A stretch of 64,000 nucleotides of DNA from Gemmatimonas aurantiaca (GCF_037190085.1 NZ_JBBCJO010000006.1:62001-126000), one strand, 5' to 3'; positions 17,967-27,705 are shown, numbered from the stretch's first letter. The notes: generated from the letters alone by a model not told the origin. Made by a program: numbers and translations.

Positions 17967-18308
17967 CCTCGAAGCCCCACAGGCCATCGTCGATGAACGA
18001 CAACTCCTTCACGAACGAGGCGCCGCGTTGCTTGAACTCGGCGAACAGGAGATCGGGGTCCAGGGTGTAAATGGAGGCATCCCAGCGCGCCCATTCATGC
18101 CGCGTGTGATTGGGCACCGGTAGCACATCCGGACCGATCGTCTTGAGCATGATACCGATGCCATCGCGACTGACTGACCGTAGTACACGTCGTTCGGCGG
18201 GCCCTGAAAATCCAACTGGAAGCCGAAGCGCTCGACGTAGTGCGCAATCGAGGCCTGCAGATCCTTCACGATGAAAAACGGACTGATCGACGCGAGATTG
18301 CCGTTCAT
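17914..18308 (-). pseudogene. VOC/glyoxalase protein, frameshifted at a GTCA tandem repeat
   Basis: The start at 18308 gives SPFFIVKDLQASIAHYVERFGF, a good VOC N-terminus, up to DVYYG. The rest (GIGIMLK, FVKELSFIDDGLWGFEVTDADGY) continues in another frame to 17914. The break is in the coding-strand run GTCAGTCAGTC (plus 18168-18178). Adding one GTCA copy restores YYGQSVSRDGIGIM, and the full protein would be about 132 residues. The gene is either inactivated, switchable by repeat slippage, or misassembled. Confidence 0.75.
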
Positions 18309-18358
18309 ATTCGCGGACTCGTTGTGGTTGCGTGGATGAACGTGGAATCGCGCGTGCG

Positions 18359-18793
18359 TCAACCGCGCCGTTCGGCGAGCCCCACGATGATGCCCTCCGG
18401 ACCGCGCAGGTACGCGAGCCGGTATGTGTTTTCATATTGCATCTCCCCGATGATCTCGGTTCCGCGGGCCCGCATGCGGGCGACCACCACATCGATATCG
18501 TCAACGGCAAACATGATGCGACGAATACCCAGTGTATTCACGGGTGCATCGACGGGGCCGTATCGGATTGCGTCCGGTGTATGGAACTTGTCCAGTTCTA
18601 TACCCTGTCCATCCGGGGTTCGCAGCATCGCCAGCGTCGCCCGGACTTCGTCGAGCCCGATCAACTTCCCGACGGACGATCCTTCGACGGTCGTCTCTCC
18701 CTCGAGAGTGAGACCGAGTTCGAGGAAGAACGCCTTCACCAACTCGAGATCGTCGACAACGATGAGCACGTTGTCCATCCGCTTGATGGTCAT
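18359..18793 (-). CDS. VOC/glyoxalase family protein
   Basis: 144 residues. Clear VOC pattern: MDNVLIVVDDLELVKAFF, GIELDKF at the end of the first module, GIRRIMFAVDDIDVVVARM in the second, and a final LRGPEGIIVGL strand that carries a metal-ligand-type Glu. Same direction as, and 50 bases upstream of, the broken VOC gene, so they may be transcribed together. Function within the superfamily not assigned. Confidence 0.88.
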   Translation of the reverse strand: MTIKRMDNVLIVVDDLELVKAFFLELGLTLEGETTVEGSSVGKLIGLDEVRATLAMLRTPDGQGIELDKFHTPDAIRYGPVDAPVNTLGIRRIMFAVDDIDVVVARMRARGTEIIGEMQYENTYRLAYLRGPEGIIVGLAERRG

Positions 18794-18902
18794 GATCCTG
18801 TTCGTTCGGAGGTACAGGGTCGGGATTCGTGGGTTTCGATTTCCAGATCAGGTCGATGCTAACACATTCAATTGTGAGTCGCCGCTCATCGATCCCCGAA
18901 GC

Positions 18903-19708
18903 TCAAGTATGATCGCCTGAGGGGTGGACCGACTCCTTCGGATTCAGATACCGATTCGGCACGTTCCCGAGCGGAGGCACCACGCGACCAGCCGCCTCGA
19001 GGAGGAGCCGGATGTTGGCGTAGATGTCGGATTCGTTCCGATGCACCTGGGGCAGCAGTCCACATTGCGCGTACGAAACGGGAGTCACATCGAAGAGTGT
19101 GGTCTCCCACTCGAATCCTTTGCCCCAGGTTACTCCCTGGACCCGAACGTCGCACCTGGCACCCGCATCGAGCAGCATCTTCATGATCGGTGCGGCCCGG
19201 TTGTGACTCGAGTTCACGGTGTGAAACAACGGTGTGTGACCGTTGAGTCCGTACTCGTCGATATCGGCCCTGGCATCGACATCGGCCCCAAGCGTGATCA
19301 GAGCCCGGGCGACGTCGGCGTGACCATACTCGGCGGCTACGTGAAGCAATGATGCCCCAACCAGTGGTGTGAACGCCGACACCATCGTGGTCCGATGGCT
19401 CAGGAGCTTCGGATTCGAGCGGATCGCCGATGCGAGCACGTCCGGTTGATTGAGCAATACAGGAGCCACGACCGGGTCATCCAGCACGGCGCCGCGATCG
19501 AGCAGAAGGCGCAGGCATAGGCGGAACTTGTCGCCTCGGCTGTACATCTCCGTCAGCCAATTGACGACCGACTTGCCGCGGATTCGTTCGTTCGGGTCGA
19601 GGCCACTGTCGAGAGCCGACGAAGTTCTTCGACGGCATGCAGTTCGATGGCGACCAGAATATCGTCGTCGCTGGGTCGACTACCGGGTGTGTGCTTGTGG
19701 GAAGTCAT
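18903..19708 (-). pseudogene. Ankyrin-repeat protein with a one-base frameshift near its N-terminus
   Basis: From the ATG at 19708 the first 30 or so residues (DDDILVAIELHAVEELRR) lead into a break near 19611. Inserting one base restores ALDSGLDPNERIRGKSVVNWLTEMYSRGDKF, after which the frame is open to 18903. Ankyrin repeats are visible: GASLLHVAAEYGHADVARALITLGADVDAR and NGHTPLFHTVNSS. Full product about 268 residues, probably a protein-binding scaffold. A shorter product starting at the ATG at 19547 is possible but would lose the first repeat. A genuine lesion or a base-calling error. Confidence 0.65.
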
Positions 19709-19966
19709 GGTGCTTCACCGGCCTGTCGAAAAGGACCTGCGCGCTGTGACATGCTGCAGACCCACACACATCAGGCTGACGATGAAGAGCACGTTATACT
19801 CGGAACCGTTGCGCCCCAGGCCAACGACAAACCAGCCAAGCGTACTGCGTGTTGCAGAGTCTTGAAGGACAGCAGGAAGTGGCAGGTACATGAGATGAAC
19901 CCCGCGTTGGGTTTGACGGATGTCGCGGCCTGCTCGGCGGTCCGGACGTATGCCTGTGTCCCGTCA
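19709..19966. other. Gene-free stretch
   Basis: Between the ankyrin gene and the pseudogene remnant. Only short frames are seen, one (minus, 19771-19971) with a hydrophobic segment but no ribosome site or recognisable family. No repeat or hairpin stands out. Confidence 0.4.
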
Positions 19967-20262
19967 CGCATACCGGGCCAGATGAAACTCGGTCACGAGG
20001 CGTCACGATTCGCCGTCATCATCGAGTCGATGTGCCTGCCAACGAAACGACTGGTCGGTCACCTCCAGGAAACGCCAGGGCTGGGGCCGATCGTCCCAGT
20101 AGCCCAGCTGGACGATCTGATCGCCCACCCGTCGCCCAACGAGCGCACAATACACGGCGCGGCCCTCGAGAGCCCACGAAAAGTACACCTCCAATGGTCA
20201 GGAGACGCGGAGGAAGACCCCAGAAGAATGGCCGTCATCAACCATACAGCCGGACACGCGAT
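19967..20262 (-). pseudogene. Remnant of a conserved uncharacterised protein (internal deletion plus nonsense)
   Basis: The minus strand reads FSWALEGRAV, then abruptly LVGRRVGDQIVQLG, WRFLEVTDQSFRWQAH and, after an in-frame TGA, RLVTEFHLARYA. These pieces resemble, from memory, a soil-bacterial family in which GRAVQDVW is followed some 40 residues later by the VGRRVGD segment, so an internal deletion is inferred. The TGA stands where DGGxxWRLE-type sequence expects Trp. The upstream part is also out of frame. Not functional. Confidence 0.5.
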
Positions 20263-20329
20263 GCGGCATCAAAGATGCAGTCGAACATTGTCCTTGACAC
20301 CACCCACCGAATGCCCAATGTGATATGTC

Positions 20330-22690
20330 ATGCCCTCCAATACCCCCGATCCAGCATTCCATCCCGGCGATGATTTTGGTCGGGGTGCACCCGGCAGACC
20401 GGCCCGGGGCCGGGGACCGAACGGTGACGATCGCATGTCCCAGAAGGGCGACCGGGCGCCCGCCGCTGGCTGGGGCGCTGCCCTCAGCGTCCTGAACGTC
20501 GTGGCGCGCACGCGCGAACCGGTGGGCAGCATGCATGCGATCCTGAAGATGAATCACGAGAATGGCGGGTTCGACTGTCCCGGATGTGCCTGGCCAGACA
20601 GTCGTGATGGACTGCATCTGGATATCTGCGAAAACGGCATCAAACACGTCACGTGGGAAACGACCCGGAAGAAGGTCGACCGGGAGTTCTTCGCCACACA
20701 CACGGTGACCGAACTGTCCGACTGGTCGGACTTCGCCCTCGAGGATCAGGGTCGCCTCACCGAGCCGATGGTGTACGATCCGCAGAGCGACAGGTATGTG
20801 CCGATCTCCTGGGATGAGGCATTCGCGCTGGTGGGGAGGACGCTGCGCGGGCTGTCCAGTCCGCACGAGGCGTCGTTCTACACGTCGGGCCGGCTGTCCA
20901 ACGAAGCGACGTTCCTCTACCAGCTCTGGGTGCGCGAATTCGGCACCAACAATCTCCCCGATTGCTCGAACATGTGCCACGAAGCCTCGGGGCGTGCATT
21001 GCAGGCCGCCGTGGGCACAGGCAAGGGCACCTGCGACCTCGACGACTGGGATGAAGCCGATCTCTTGATCATCATGGGCGTGAACGCGGCCTCCAATGCG
21101 CCCAGGATGCTGACCACGCTGGTGCATGCGGCCCAGCGCGGCGCGCGCATCGTGCACGTCAACCCGATGATCGAAGCCGCGGCCCGGCGGGCGATCGTCC
21201 CGCACGATTTCCTCGCGATGGCGACCTTCCGCGCGACAAAAACGGGCACCATGGACATCCAGCCTCGTGTAGGCGGTGACCTGGCACTGTTGCGTGGTGT
21301 CGCCAAGGTCGTGTTCGAACGCGCCGCAACGGATCCGACGGCGATCGATGCGCCATTCATCCGTGACCATACGGTGGACTTCGAGTCGTATCGGGAACTC
21401 GTCACGACAACGGACTGGGCGGACATCACCCGCCAGTCCGGCGTGAGCGAGACCATCATCCGCGAACTGGCCGACGCCTATCTCGAATCCAATCGCACCG
21501 TGATCTCCTGGTGTCTTGGCGTGACCCAGCAGGAACATGGTGTCGACACCGTCCGCGAGATCGTCAACCTGCTCCTGCTGCGCGGCAACATCGGGCGCAA
21601 GGGAGCGGGACCATCGCCGGTGCGCGGACACAGCAACGTGCAGGGCAACCGCACCTGCGGGATCGATCACCGGCCGCCGGCATGGATCGCGCGGCTCGAC
21701 GAGGTGTGCGACATCACCTCCCCGCGCGAACACGGCCTCGACACGGTCACCACGATCGAAGCTATGGTCGAGGGGCAGGTCAAGGTGTTCATCGCGATGG
21801 GCGGCAACTTCTGTCTCGCCGCACCCGACAACGCCGCCACGTTTGCCGGCTTGCGCAACACCGAGCTGACCGTGCAGGTGAGCACCAAGCTCAATCGCAG
21901 CCATCTCGTGCACGGCCGGCAGGCGCTGATCCTGCCCTGCCTTGGCCGCACCGAACACGACATGCAAGCCGGCGGTGAACAGGGCATCACCGTCGAGGAC
22001 GCCATGAGCGAAGTGCACCTTTCCGTCGGCATGCGAAACCCGCCGTCGTCCGACCTCAAGTCGGAATGTGCGATCGTCGCCGGCATGGCGCGGGCGACCT
22101 TGCCACAATCGCGCACGCCGTGGGAGTGGTATGTGGAGGACTACGACCGGATCCGGGACACGATGGCGCGTGTGTTGCCGGGCTTCGAGGATTTCAACCG
22201 TCGTGTCCGTGAGCCGCTCGGCTTCCGGATCGCGCAGCCGGCCAGGGAGCGGGTGTTCGTGACCCCGAGCGGCCGAGCCGGGTTTCATACGGCGCCGCTT
22301 CCGGATGTCCTGCCCCCAGTCGATCAGTTGGTGTTGGCGACGATGCGTTCACACGACCAGTGGAACACAACGATCTACTCCGACAACGATCGATATCGTG
22401 GCGTGAAAAACCTGCGGACGCTGCTGTTCATGAATCGTGCCGACATGGCCGCCCGCGGACTGAACGAGTTCGATCTGATCGACATCACCAGTCACGCACG
22501 CGACGGATCGACCCGTACGGTCTATGGCTACCGGGCCGTCACCTACGATATCCCAGTGGGCAACGTTGCCGGATACATGCCCGAACTGAACGTCCTCTGC
22601 GCAGCCAGCGACTACAGTCGCCAGAGCGATCAGCCGTTGATGAAACACCAACTCGTCACCGTGACGCCAGCGCAGGCAACGAACGAATGA
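20330..22690 (+). CDS. FdhF/YdeP family molybdopterin oxidoreductase
   Basis: 786-residue member of the bis-MGD molybdoenzyme family, cytoplasmic, of the YdeP type associated with acid resistance in enteric bacteria. GGFDCPGCAWPD near residue 80 is the reduced cysteine motif of the group. ASFYTSGRLSNEATFLYQL, MCHEASGRALQ, GVNAASNAPRML and NLLLLRGNIGRKGAGPSPVRGHSNVQG follow in order, and the cofactor-cap domain ends with IPVGNVAGYMPELNVL. Length matches. A 40-residue Arg/Pro-rich leader before the conserved part is unusual. The next gene begins 8 bases after its stop. Confidence 0.92.
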   Translation: MPSNTPDPAFHPGDDFGRGAPGRPARGRGPNGDDRMSQKGDRAPAAGWGAALSVLNVVARTREPVGSMHAILKMNHENGGFDCPGCAWPDSRDGLHLDICENGIKHVTWETTRKKVDREFFATHTVTELSDWSDFALEDQGRLTEPMVYDPQSDRYVPISWDEAFALVGRTLRGLSSPHEASFYTSGRLSNEATFLYQLWVREFGTNNLPDCSNMCHEASGRALQAAVGTGKGTCDLDDWDEADLLIIMGVNAASNAPRMLTTLVHAAQRGARIVHVNPMIEAAARRAIVPHDFLAMATFRATKTGTMDIQPRVGGDLALLRGVAKVVFERAATDPTAIDAPFIRDHTVDFESYRELVTTTDWADITRQSGVSETIIRELADAYLESNRTVISWCLGVTQQEHGVDTVREIVNLLLLRGNIGRKGAGPSPVRGHSNVQGNRTCGIDHRPPAWIARLDEVCDITSPREHGLDTVTTIEAMVEGQVKVFIAMGGNFCLAAPDNAATFAGLRNTELTVQVSTKLNRSHLVHGRQALILPCLGRTEHDMQAGGEQGITVEDAMSEVHLSVGMRNPPSSDLKSECAIVAGMARATLPQSRTPWEWYVEDYDRIRDTMARVLPGFEDFNRRVREPLGFRIAQPARERVFVTPSGRAGFHTAPLPDVLPPVDQLVLATMRSHDQWNTTIYSDNDRYRGVKNLRTLLFMNRADMAARGLNEFDLIDITSHARDGSTRTVYGYRAVTYDIPVGNVAGYMPELNVLCAASDYSRQSDQPLMKHQLVTVTPAQATNE

Positions 22691-22697
22691 GGAACGA

Positions 22698-23513
22698 ATG
22701 ATGTCTTCACACTCCGTTCGCCTTCCGTCCCTCGCGTTTATCCTTCTTCTTGTCGTCGCCTGCACCGCGAAGGACTCGGCCATGACCAACGACGCGTCCC
22801 CCGTCACCGCCGCGAGTGCCGTGCCCGATTCCCTCATCGACGGCTGGGCACAACATTCGCGCGAGCGACCGGCGCCGCCGGTACAGGACCCGGGCCCGTT
22901 CGTTCCGTCGCCACCACCCGCGGATGCCGTGGTCCTGTTCGACGGAACCTCGCTCGATGCCTGGACGATGGCCGACGGCAGTCCGGCCGCATGGCGCCTG
23001 GTTGGTGACGCGTTCGAAGTGACACCGGGTACGGGGACACTGAAGACACGGCAGGCATTCGGGGATGTGCAGTTGCACATCGAGTGGAGGTCGCCAAATC
23101 CGCCCGTCGGTGAAGATCAGGATCGTGGCAACAGCGGCGTGTTTTTCGGTGGCGGGCGATACGAGGTACAGATCCTGGATTCCTATCAGAGTGCCACCTA
23201 TCCCGACGGACAGGCAGCGGCCCTGTACGGTCAGTATCCGCCGCGCGTGAACGCCAGCCGCAAGCCGGGCGAGTGGCAGAGTTACGACATCACCTACATC
23301 GCCCCGCGTTTTGCCGACGGCAAGCTGGTGTCGCCGGCAATACTGACCGTCCTGCATAACGGCGTCCTGGTGCACGACAAGCAGCCGCTGGTGGGGCCGA
23401 CGGCCAATCGGGCTCGCGTGCCGTATGAAGTGCACGAAGACCGACTGCCGATCCAGTTGCAGGATCATTCACATCCGGTGCGGTTCCGGAATGTGTGGGT
23501 GAGGGAGATATGA
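22698..23513 (+). CDS. DUF1080 (3-keto-disaccharide hydrolase-like) lipoprotein
   Basis: 271 residues. Signal peptide with lipobox VVAC near residue 21, so a lipid-anchored protein. From about 80 the DUF1080/3-keto-disaccharide hydrolase domain is clear: VVLFDGTSLDAW, FGDVQLHIEWRSP, GNSGVFFGGGRYEVQILDSY and PIQLQDHSHPVRFRNVWVRE. Members hydrolyse 3-keto-glucosides or bind sugars. It follows the YdeP gene by 8 bases and overlaps the DinB gene start by ATGA, so these three probably form an operon. Confidence 0.9.
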   Translation: MMSSHSVRLPSLAFILLLVVACTAKDSAMTNDASPVTAASAVPDSLIDGWAQHSRERPAPPVQDPGPFVPSPPPADAVVLFDGTSLDAWTMADGSPAAWRLVGDAFEVTPGTGTLKTRQAFGDVQLHIEWRSPNPPVGEDQDRGNSGVFFGGGRYEVQILDSYQSATYPDGQAAALYGQYPPRVNASRKPGEWQSYDITYIAPRFADGKLVSPAILTVLHNGVLVHDKQPLVGPTANRARVPYEVHEDRLPIQLQDHSHPVRFRNVWVREI

Positions 23514-24004
23514 AGGAGTCTCTCCCCCGTCTCCTGCGTGACGAACTCCACCGCTCTTTGCACGGGCCTGCCTGGCACGGACCCGCGCTACTCGAAGCGC
23601 TGTCCTCCGTCACGGTCGACGAAGCCTTTGATCTGCCGGAGTCCGGTGGTCATTCCATCGCGCAGATCACCATGCATGCGATCGCCTGGATGGAAGAAGT
23701 GGAGCGACGACTTCGCGGCCGTCCCCCAGCCGAACCCGCCCGGGGTGACTGGCCGCCGCCCGGGCAGCGATCACAGATCTCGTGGGACGCCATCCGCGAA
23801 CTGGTTCGAGTCAGCGGAGAGTCACTCGAGACGGCCATTGCTGCGTTTCCCCTCGACAAGTTGTTCGACACGGTCGGCACTGGCGATCCTGACGCGCCAC
23901 TCGGCAGCGGTGTCCCGTACGTCGTGATGATCAATGGGATGGTGCAACACAATGTGTATCACGCCGGACAGGTGGTGCTGCTGAGGAATGCGTCGAGGCG
24001 GTGA
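23510..24004 (+). CDS. DinB family protein
   Basis: 164-residue four-helix DinB/YfiT-like protein. Metal-binding His are at the expected places: the helix GHSIAQITMHAIAWMEEVERRL and the end NGMVQHNVYHAGQVVLLRNA. Some members are thiol S-transferases using bacillithiol or mycothiol; others have no known activity. It starts at the ATG overlapping the upstream stop (ATGA), indicating coupled translation with the DUF1080 lipoprotein. Confidence 0.87.
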   Translation: MKESLPRLLRDELHRSLHGPAWHGPALLEALSSVTVDEAFDLPESGGHSIAQITMHAIAWMEEVERRLRGRPPAEPARGDWPPPGQRSQISWDAIRELVRVSGESLETAIAAFPLDKLFDTVGTGDPDAPLGSGVPYVVMINGMVQHNVYHAGQVVLLRNASRR

Positions 24005-24039
24005 CGTGGCGCGGGCGGTCCGTGCATTCACGGCTGCTC

Positions 24040-24741
24040 TTACACCCCCAACTTCTCTTTCAGTCGATCCGTGGTCAGATGTTTCGCCACGTCGAATGGC
24101 TCGCACGCGCCGCTGACAGAGGTGAATTCGATCGGCCCCACACGCTGCGCGACTTTCAGCGCCGCTCTGTTCAACGTGGCGCTCCGCTTCCCGATCCCCA
24201 TCAGCGCCGTGCCCATCGACAGGCGAACCTTCTCCGATTCCTGGTCAATCGTGCCCGAGATGCGCTCAACGTGGCTCAGGAAGAACGCCTCGCTCGGCGC
24301 CTTCTTGCCGGAAAACTTCGACGCTTCATAGAGCAGCCCGTAGCCGCACTCGCGGCGGACGGGGTCATCGCTCTGAACCCACTGATCGGCCAGTTCGACC
24401 ACGAACGGCGTCTTGGCGAGCGTGGCGTCGCAGGAGGCAAACACGTGCGCCAACATGCCGCCAGCCAACTGCCCGACCTGCCCTTCGGCCTGATCGCGGG
24501 TGATGCGAGCAGGATCGTCGATGAGCAGCGCGATGACTCTGGCGTCGTAAACGTCTGTCTTCCAGAGCGCCTGCGAGAGCTCCCGGTCGCGACCGATGTC
24601 CTTTGCCAGTTTGCGCAGTCGCGTGAGTCCGATCCCATAACTCCGCAGTCCGCCAGTGCCCGCGCCCAGCTTCTCCCACTGGCTCATGCCCCGCTCGTCG
24701 CGTTCCGTATCGAGCAGAGCGAGGACTTCGGATATGGTCAT
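24040..24741 (-). CDS. DNA alkylation repair (AlkD-like HEAT-repeat) protein
   Basis: 233 residues built of helical HEAT-like repeats, as in AlkD glycosylases that excise cationic alkylated bases. Landmarks: YGIGLTRLRKLAKDIGRDRELSQALWKTDVYDARVIALLIDDPARIT near residues 35-80 and WVQSDDPVRRECGYGLLYEASKF in the middle. The conserved Trp and Asp typical of this family are present. Cytoplasmic. Convergent with dinB-like gene; 220 bases of gene-free DNA lie upstream. Confidence 0.85.
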   Translation of the reverse strand: MTISEVLALLDTERDERGMSQWEKLGAGTGGLRSYGIGLTRLRKLAKDIGRDRELSQALWKTDVYDARVIALLIDDPARITRDQAEGQVGQLAGGMLAHVFASCDATLAKTPFVVELADQWVQSDDPVRRECGYGLLYEASKFSGKKAPSEAFFLSHVERISGTIDQESEKVRLSMGTALMGIGKRSATLNRAALKVAQRVGPIEFTSVSGACEPFDVAKHLTTDRLKEKLGV

Positions 24742-24961
24742 CGGAGGATACCTGTTTCTCTGGGGCGGGTGGAGACACGATGGAACAGCTCAACGAAAAA
24801 ACATCACACAGTCTTCATGCGCCACGCGATCCACCGGGCACGTCAACGGGTCCCGCGCGCATCGAACGCCTTGCGGAACGGCGTCTTGCCATGTCGTCGG
24901 CCCAGGAGCTCACAGCAGACCCGCCCCCGAGGCGATCACCATCGCGCAGCGCCTCTCCGGC

Positions 24962-25444
24962 CTATCCCGGACAGGATCGCCGCACCGCCCGCGCCATCCC
25001 ACGCGGCACCAGTTGCGCACCATCGTCGAACCATTCGACGACCCTGCCTTCCAGCGTATCGAGGCCATGAGATGGAGTCTGTCGCCAGCCCATCAGGTAC
25101 TCACTGTGTGCGAACCCGCGACCGAACCGCACGGCAACGCTGTCGCCGCCGGCGGTGAGACGCCAGCCCGACAGCTGTTCGTGTGGCAGCGCGTCCAATC
25201 GTTGACCAGTCGCGTCCATACGCCACACCAACGACTCACCGGCGATCGTGGCCTTTGCGGAAGTCAACTGAGCGATCGGAGGGGTCAGCGTCGAGAGCCG
25301 CCCCCCGGAGTGGCCTTCGGCGAGCGCAAAGGTCCAGCATCCGAGCAGCCGCTCGGCGGCCGGCGGTTGTGCGGACAATCGTGTCGCTGAGGCAACCCAC
25401 ATCAGCGCGATCAGCAGCGATCGCTTGGATCCTCCACATCGCAT
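24962..25444 (-). CDS. Secreted hypothetical protein
   Basis: 160 residues with a signal peptide ending TRLSAQ. The mature part has LLGCWTFALAEG, reminiscent of lipocalin-like domains (the G-x-W pattern), and WRLTAGGDSVAVRFGRGF. Not assigned to a family. The stretches at 24742-24961 and 25445-25610 around it contain nothing recognisable. Confidence 0.6.
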   Translation of the reverse strand: MRCGGSKRSLLIALMWVASATRLSAQPPAAERLLGCWTFALAEGHSGGRLSTLTPPIAQLTSAKATIAGESLVWRMDATGQRLDALPHEQLSGWRLTAGGDSVAVRFGRGFAHSEYLMGWRQTPSHGLDTLEGRVVEWFDDGAQLVPRGMARAVRRSCPG

Positions 25445-25610
25445 AGGCTCTCCAGTTCAGTGGTTCCCATGTCTCAGTTCGGTCGCCGTGCCTGGGGCAA
25501 CCACTAACATGCGGCATAACACAGCCATGCCAAAAATGAATTCGCGGATGTGGCTACGTACCAGCCTCGCCATGAAATGGTGTGGACTCCTAGTCGTTGG
25601 CAGCCATGAA

Positions 25611-26072
25611 CTATTGTGCTCCGGACTCATCGATGATGAAGGCACCACCCTGCGAGATCGGTGAACGGTCCCGCCATGTCCCATGGACCGGTGGGCTGCC
25701 TGAGCGGGTGGTGAGGTCGACCCCAGCATCCAGCACATTTGGAGCAAGGTCGAAGATCCAACCGGAGTCCGACCGTACCGCCCTGAACTCATTGACCTTG
25801 CGATCCGACCAGAAGGGAACCCAGAAGTGTGGATTTGCTCCACCATACCGCCCGAAAAGCACGTTCGCCTTCACGGAATCGATCTCGAGCCAGTACGTAG
25901 CGGTGTCGGTGACCGGTGCAATCCGTACCGCCACCTCAGGCAGGATGACCCGAGGGGTGTCGGCAACCATGGTCAGCTGATAGCGCACTCCCGGACGGAG
26001 CAGTGGAGAGGGATTCTCCGCCGAGCAGCTTGTGACACCGAGCAAGGACAGTAGGAGGGTCTTTACGCGCAT
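25611..26072 (-). CDS. Small lipoprotein of unknown function
   Basis: About 153 residues from the ATG at 26072. Signal sequence KTLLLSLLGVTSCS with a lipobox-like Cys near residue 16. The rest is beta-rich (YQLTMVADTPRVILPEVAVRI, YWLEIDSVKANVLFG) without catalytic motifs. A ribosome site is not obvious. It follows the GNAT gene on the same strand by 50 bases. Confidence 0.6.
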   Translation of the reverse strand: MRVKTLLLSLLGVTSCSAENPSPLLRPGVRYQLTMVADTPRVILPEVAVRIAPVTDTATYWLEIDSVKANVLFGRYGGANPHFWVPFWSDRKVNEFRAVRSDSGWIFDLAPNVLDAGVDLTTRSGSPPVHGTWRDRSPISQGGAFIIDESGAQ

Positions 26073-26124
26073 CGAGGAGTATCCGTGAACATGACATCTG
26101 AACAAACTGCGCCGCGCGGATTCG

Positions 26125-26559
26125 TCACGATCCCGGTGTCGGCCCGAGAACCTTCATGAACCGGTAGCTGGTCGTCTCGTATCCGAGCGACTTGTAGAAG
26201 CCATGCGCCTGCTCCAGCCGGAAATTACTGGTGACCTCAACGAGACCGCAGCCATGTGAGGCGAGTAGTGCCTCCGCGTGAGCAACCAGGGTCCGGCCAA
26301 TGCCGATATTTCGACAATCGTGCGCCACAACCAGCGTGGAAATTCTCCCCACAGGCTCAGGGCGATGCAGAACCGGCATGACATTGATGGTGATGACCCC
26401 AACGACACGTCCGTCCAGCACGGCGACCAAACCGATATTGTCGCTTCGGGTGAGGCGTGCAGAAATCTCTGGTGTCGAGGCGGGAAATCCGAGCTCGGTA
26501 AAGAGAGCGGCCAGGGCCGCCGAGTCGCCGAGTTCGGCAGATCGCACTCCTAGTGACAT
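26125..26559 (-). CDS. GNAT family N-acetyltransferase
   Basis: 144 residues. Motif A for acetyl-CoA is present as ISTLVVAHDCRNIGIGRTLVAHAEALL (Q/RxxGxG/A in the form RNIGIG), and the family C-terminus reads RLEQAHGFYKSLGYE. Cytoplasmic acyltransferase of unknown acceptor. 10 bases separate it from the metallopeptidase-like gene upstream. Confidence 0.92.
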   Translation of the reverse strand: MSLGVRSAELGDSAALAALFTELGFPASTPEISARLTRSDNIGLVAVLDGRVVGVITINVMPVLHRPEPVGRISTLVVAHDCRNIGIGRTLVAHAEALLASHGCGLVEVTSNFRLEQAHGFYKSLGYETTSYRFMKVLGPTPGS

Positions 26560-26568
26560 GTCGCGCTG

Positions 26569-27549
26569 TCAGTCAGCTGGGTGGAGATACCGTTCAATGG
26601 CAAACTTCTCACGAAGATACCGATCCTGCCAGCCTGGGACATCCTGGTCCAGCGCCAGGGCAAGAGCGGCGCCAAACGAGTAGAAGCTGACACGCTGGTA
26701 TCGTGGGAGATCTGGGTTCCGGAGATCTTCGAGCAATCGCGACCGCAGCTGACCCGCGGCATTCGCAAACGGAGTAAAGTCCGGCAGTGCCTTGAAGGCA
26801 TGGGTGGGTTCATAAACGCGAGCGGCCACATCGGCAGCCCGAAGTTCGACGTAGCGTGCGACTCCTTCCTGCCATATCTGAAAACTGAGATAGCGACGGT
26901 CACGCTCCGATAGTTGGGAGAGAAACCGTTCGTAGGTACGCCAGAATTCCTGCCGTGTTTCGCGCGAGGAACCCTCCACGAGTTTGCCGAGGCGACGGGA
27001 CAGGAGGGCAAACGTGTCGGCCACGCCGGGAGCACCATAGGGAAACGGATAGTTCAGCATCCACATCCCGGTCTGGTCACCGCCCGACAAGTCGAGTTTC
27101 TCGACTTCCGAGAAATACCCGGCGTCCGCATTCTGGACCTGATGAAAGCGTTCGTGGAGGATGGTCAGGACCCAGGTGGTCGAAGTTTTGTTGGTGGCCT
27201 CTGGGCGTCCCAGAACAATGACGGACGGAGGCCCGAAGGCCGGGAACGTGGCCAGAAGACCTGGCTGAAATTGACGCGGTCGTTCAGGAAGCCCTGCCGG
27301 GAAGGCTGCGGAAGGGGCGGTTACCGTGAATTCTTGAGGCGTTCTCGGGAACGCGAACAGGTACTCACGGTCGGCTGCTACCAGCAGCAGCGGAAATGGC
27401 GTGGAGCCCCAACCTCCCGGCCAGACGGAGTCCTGGATAGCGGTCGTGAGGCGATACGCTTCCTGAATACGGAGCACATCGCTGGGATCGGGACCTGAAG
27501 TGGGCAGCACAACAGCCGCGAACACCAACGGCAGCATCCTCAAGCGCAT
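26569..27549 (-). CDS. Secreted HExxH protein, putative metallopeptidase
   Basis: 326 residues with an N-terminal signal (LRMLPLVFAAVVLPTSG). LTILHERFHQVQ near residue 130 is an HExxH zinc motif followed by helices; the downstream QIWQEGVARYVELRAAD contains a Glu that could be the third ligand, as in gluzincins. The family is not identified, and the low catalytic context makes the activity an inference. The ATG at 27549 has GGGAG before it and starts the signal peptide. Confidence 0.65.
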   Translation of the reverse strand: MRLRMLPLVFAAVVLPTSGPDPSDVLRIQEAYRLTTAIQDSVWPGGWGSTPFPLLLVAADREYLFAFPRTPQEFTVTAPSAAFPAGLPERPRQFQPGLLATFPAFGPPSVIVLGRPEATNKTSTTWVLTILHERFHQVQNADAGYFSEVEKLDLSGGDQTGMWMLNYPFPYGAPGVADTFALLSRRLGKLVEGSSRETRQEFWRTYERFLSQLSERDRRYLSFQIWQEGVARYVELRAADVAARVYEPTHAFKALPDFTPFANAAGQLRSRLLEDLRNPDLPRYQRVSFYSFGAALALALDQDVPGWQDRYLREKFAIERYLHPAD

Positions 27550-27705
27550 GTGATCTCCCGAACGATCAGTATGATTGTCGTCAACCCATACGCTGGGCCG
27601 GACTTCGAGGCTCCACGACTTGGTGTGCCAGGAAGTTGGATGCGCGAAAGACGCCAAAGGTTGCCCAATTCGTTTGGCTGACACGTCGTGATGTCCGACA
27701 CACGC

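Noticed and set aside
20198..22288. A 696-codon open frame opposite the YdeP oxidoreductase
   Set aside because: It is antisense to a gene with many conserved motifs. Its translation is Arg/His/Gly-rich with no recognisable domain, as expected for shadow frames in GC-rich DNA.
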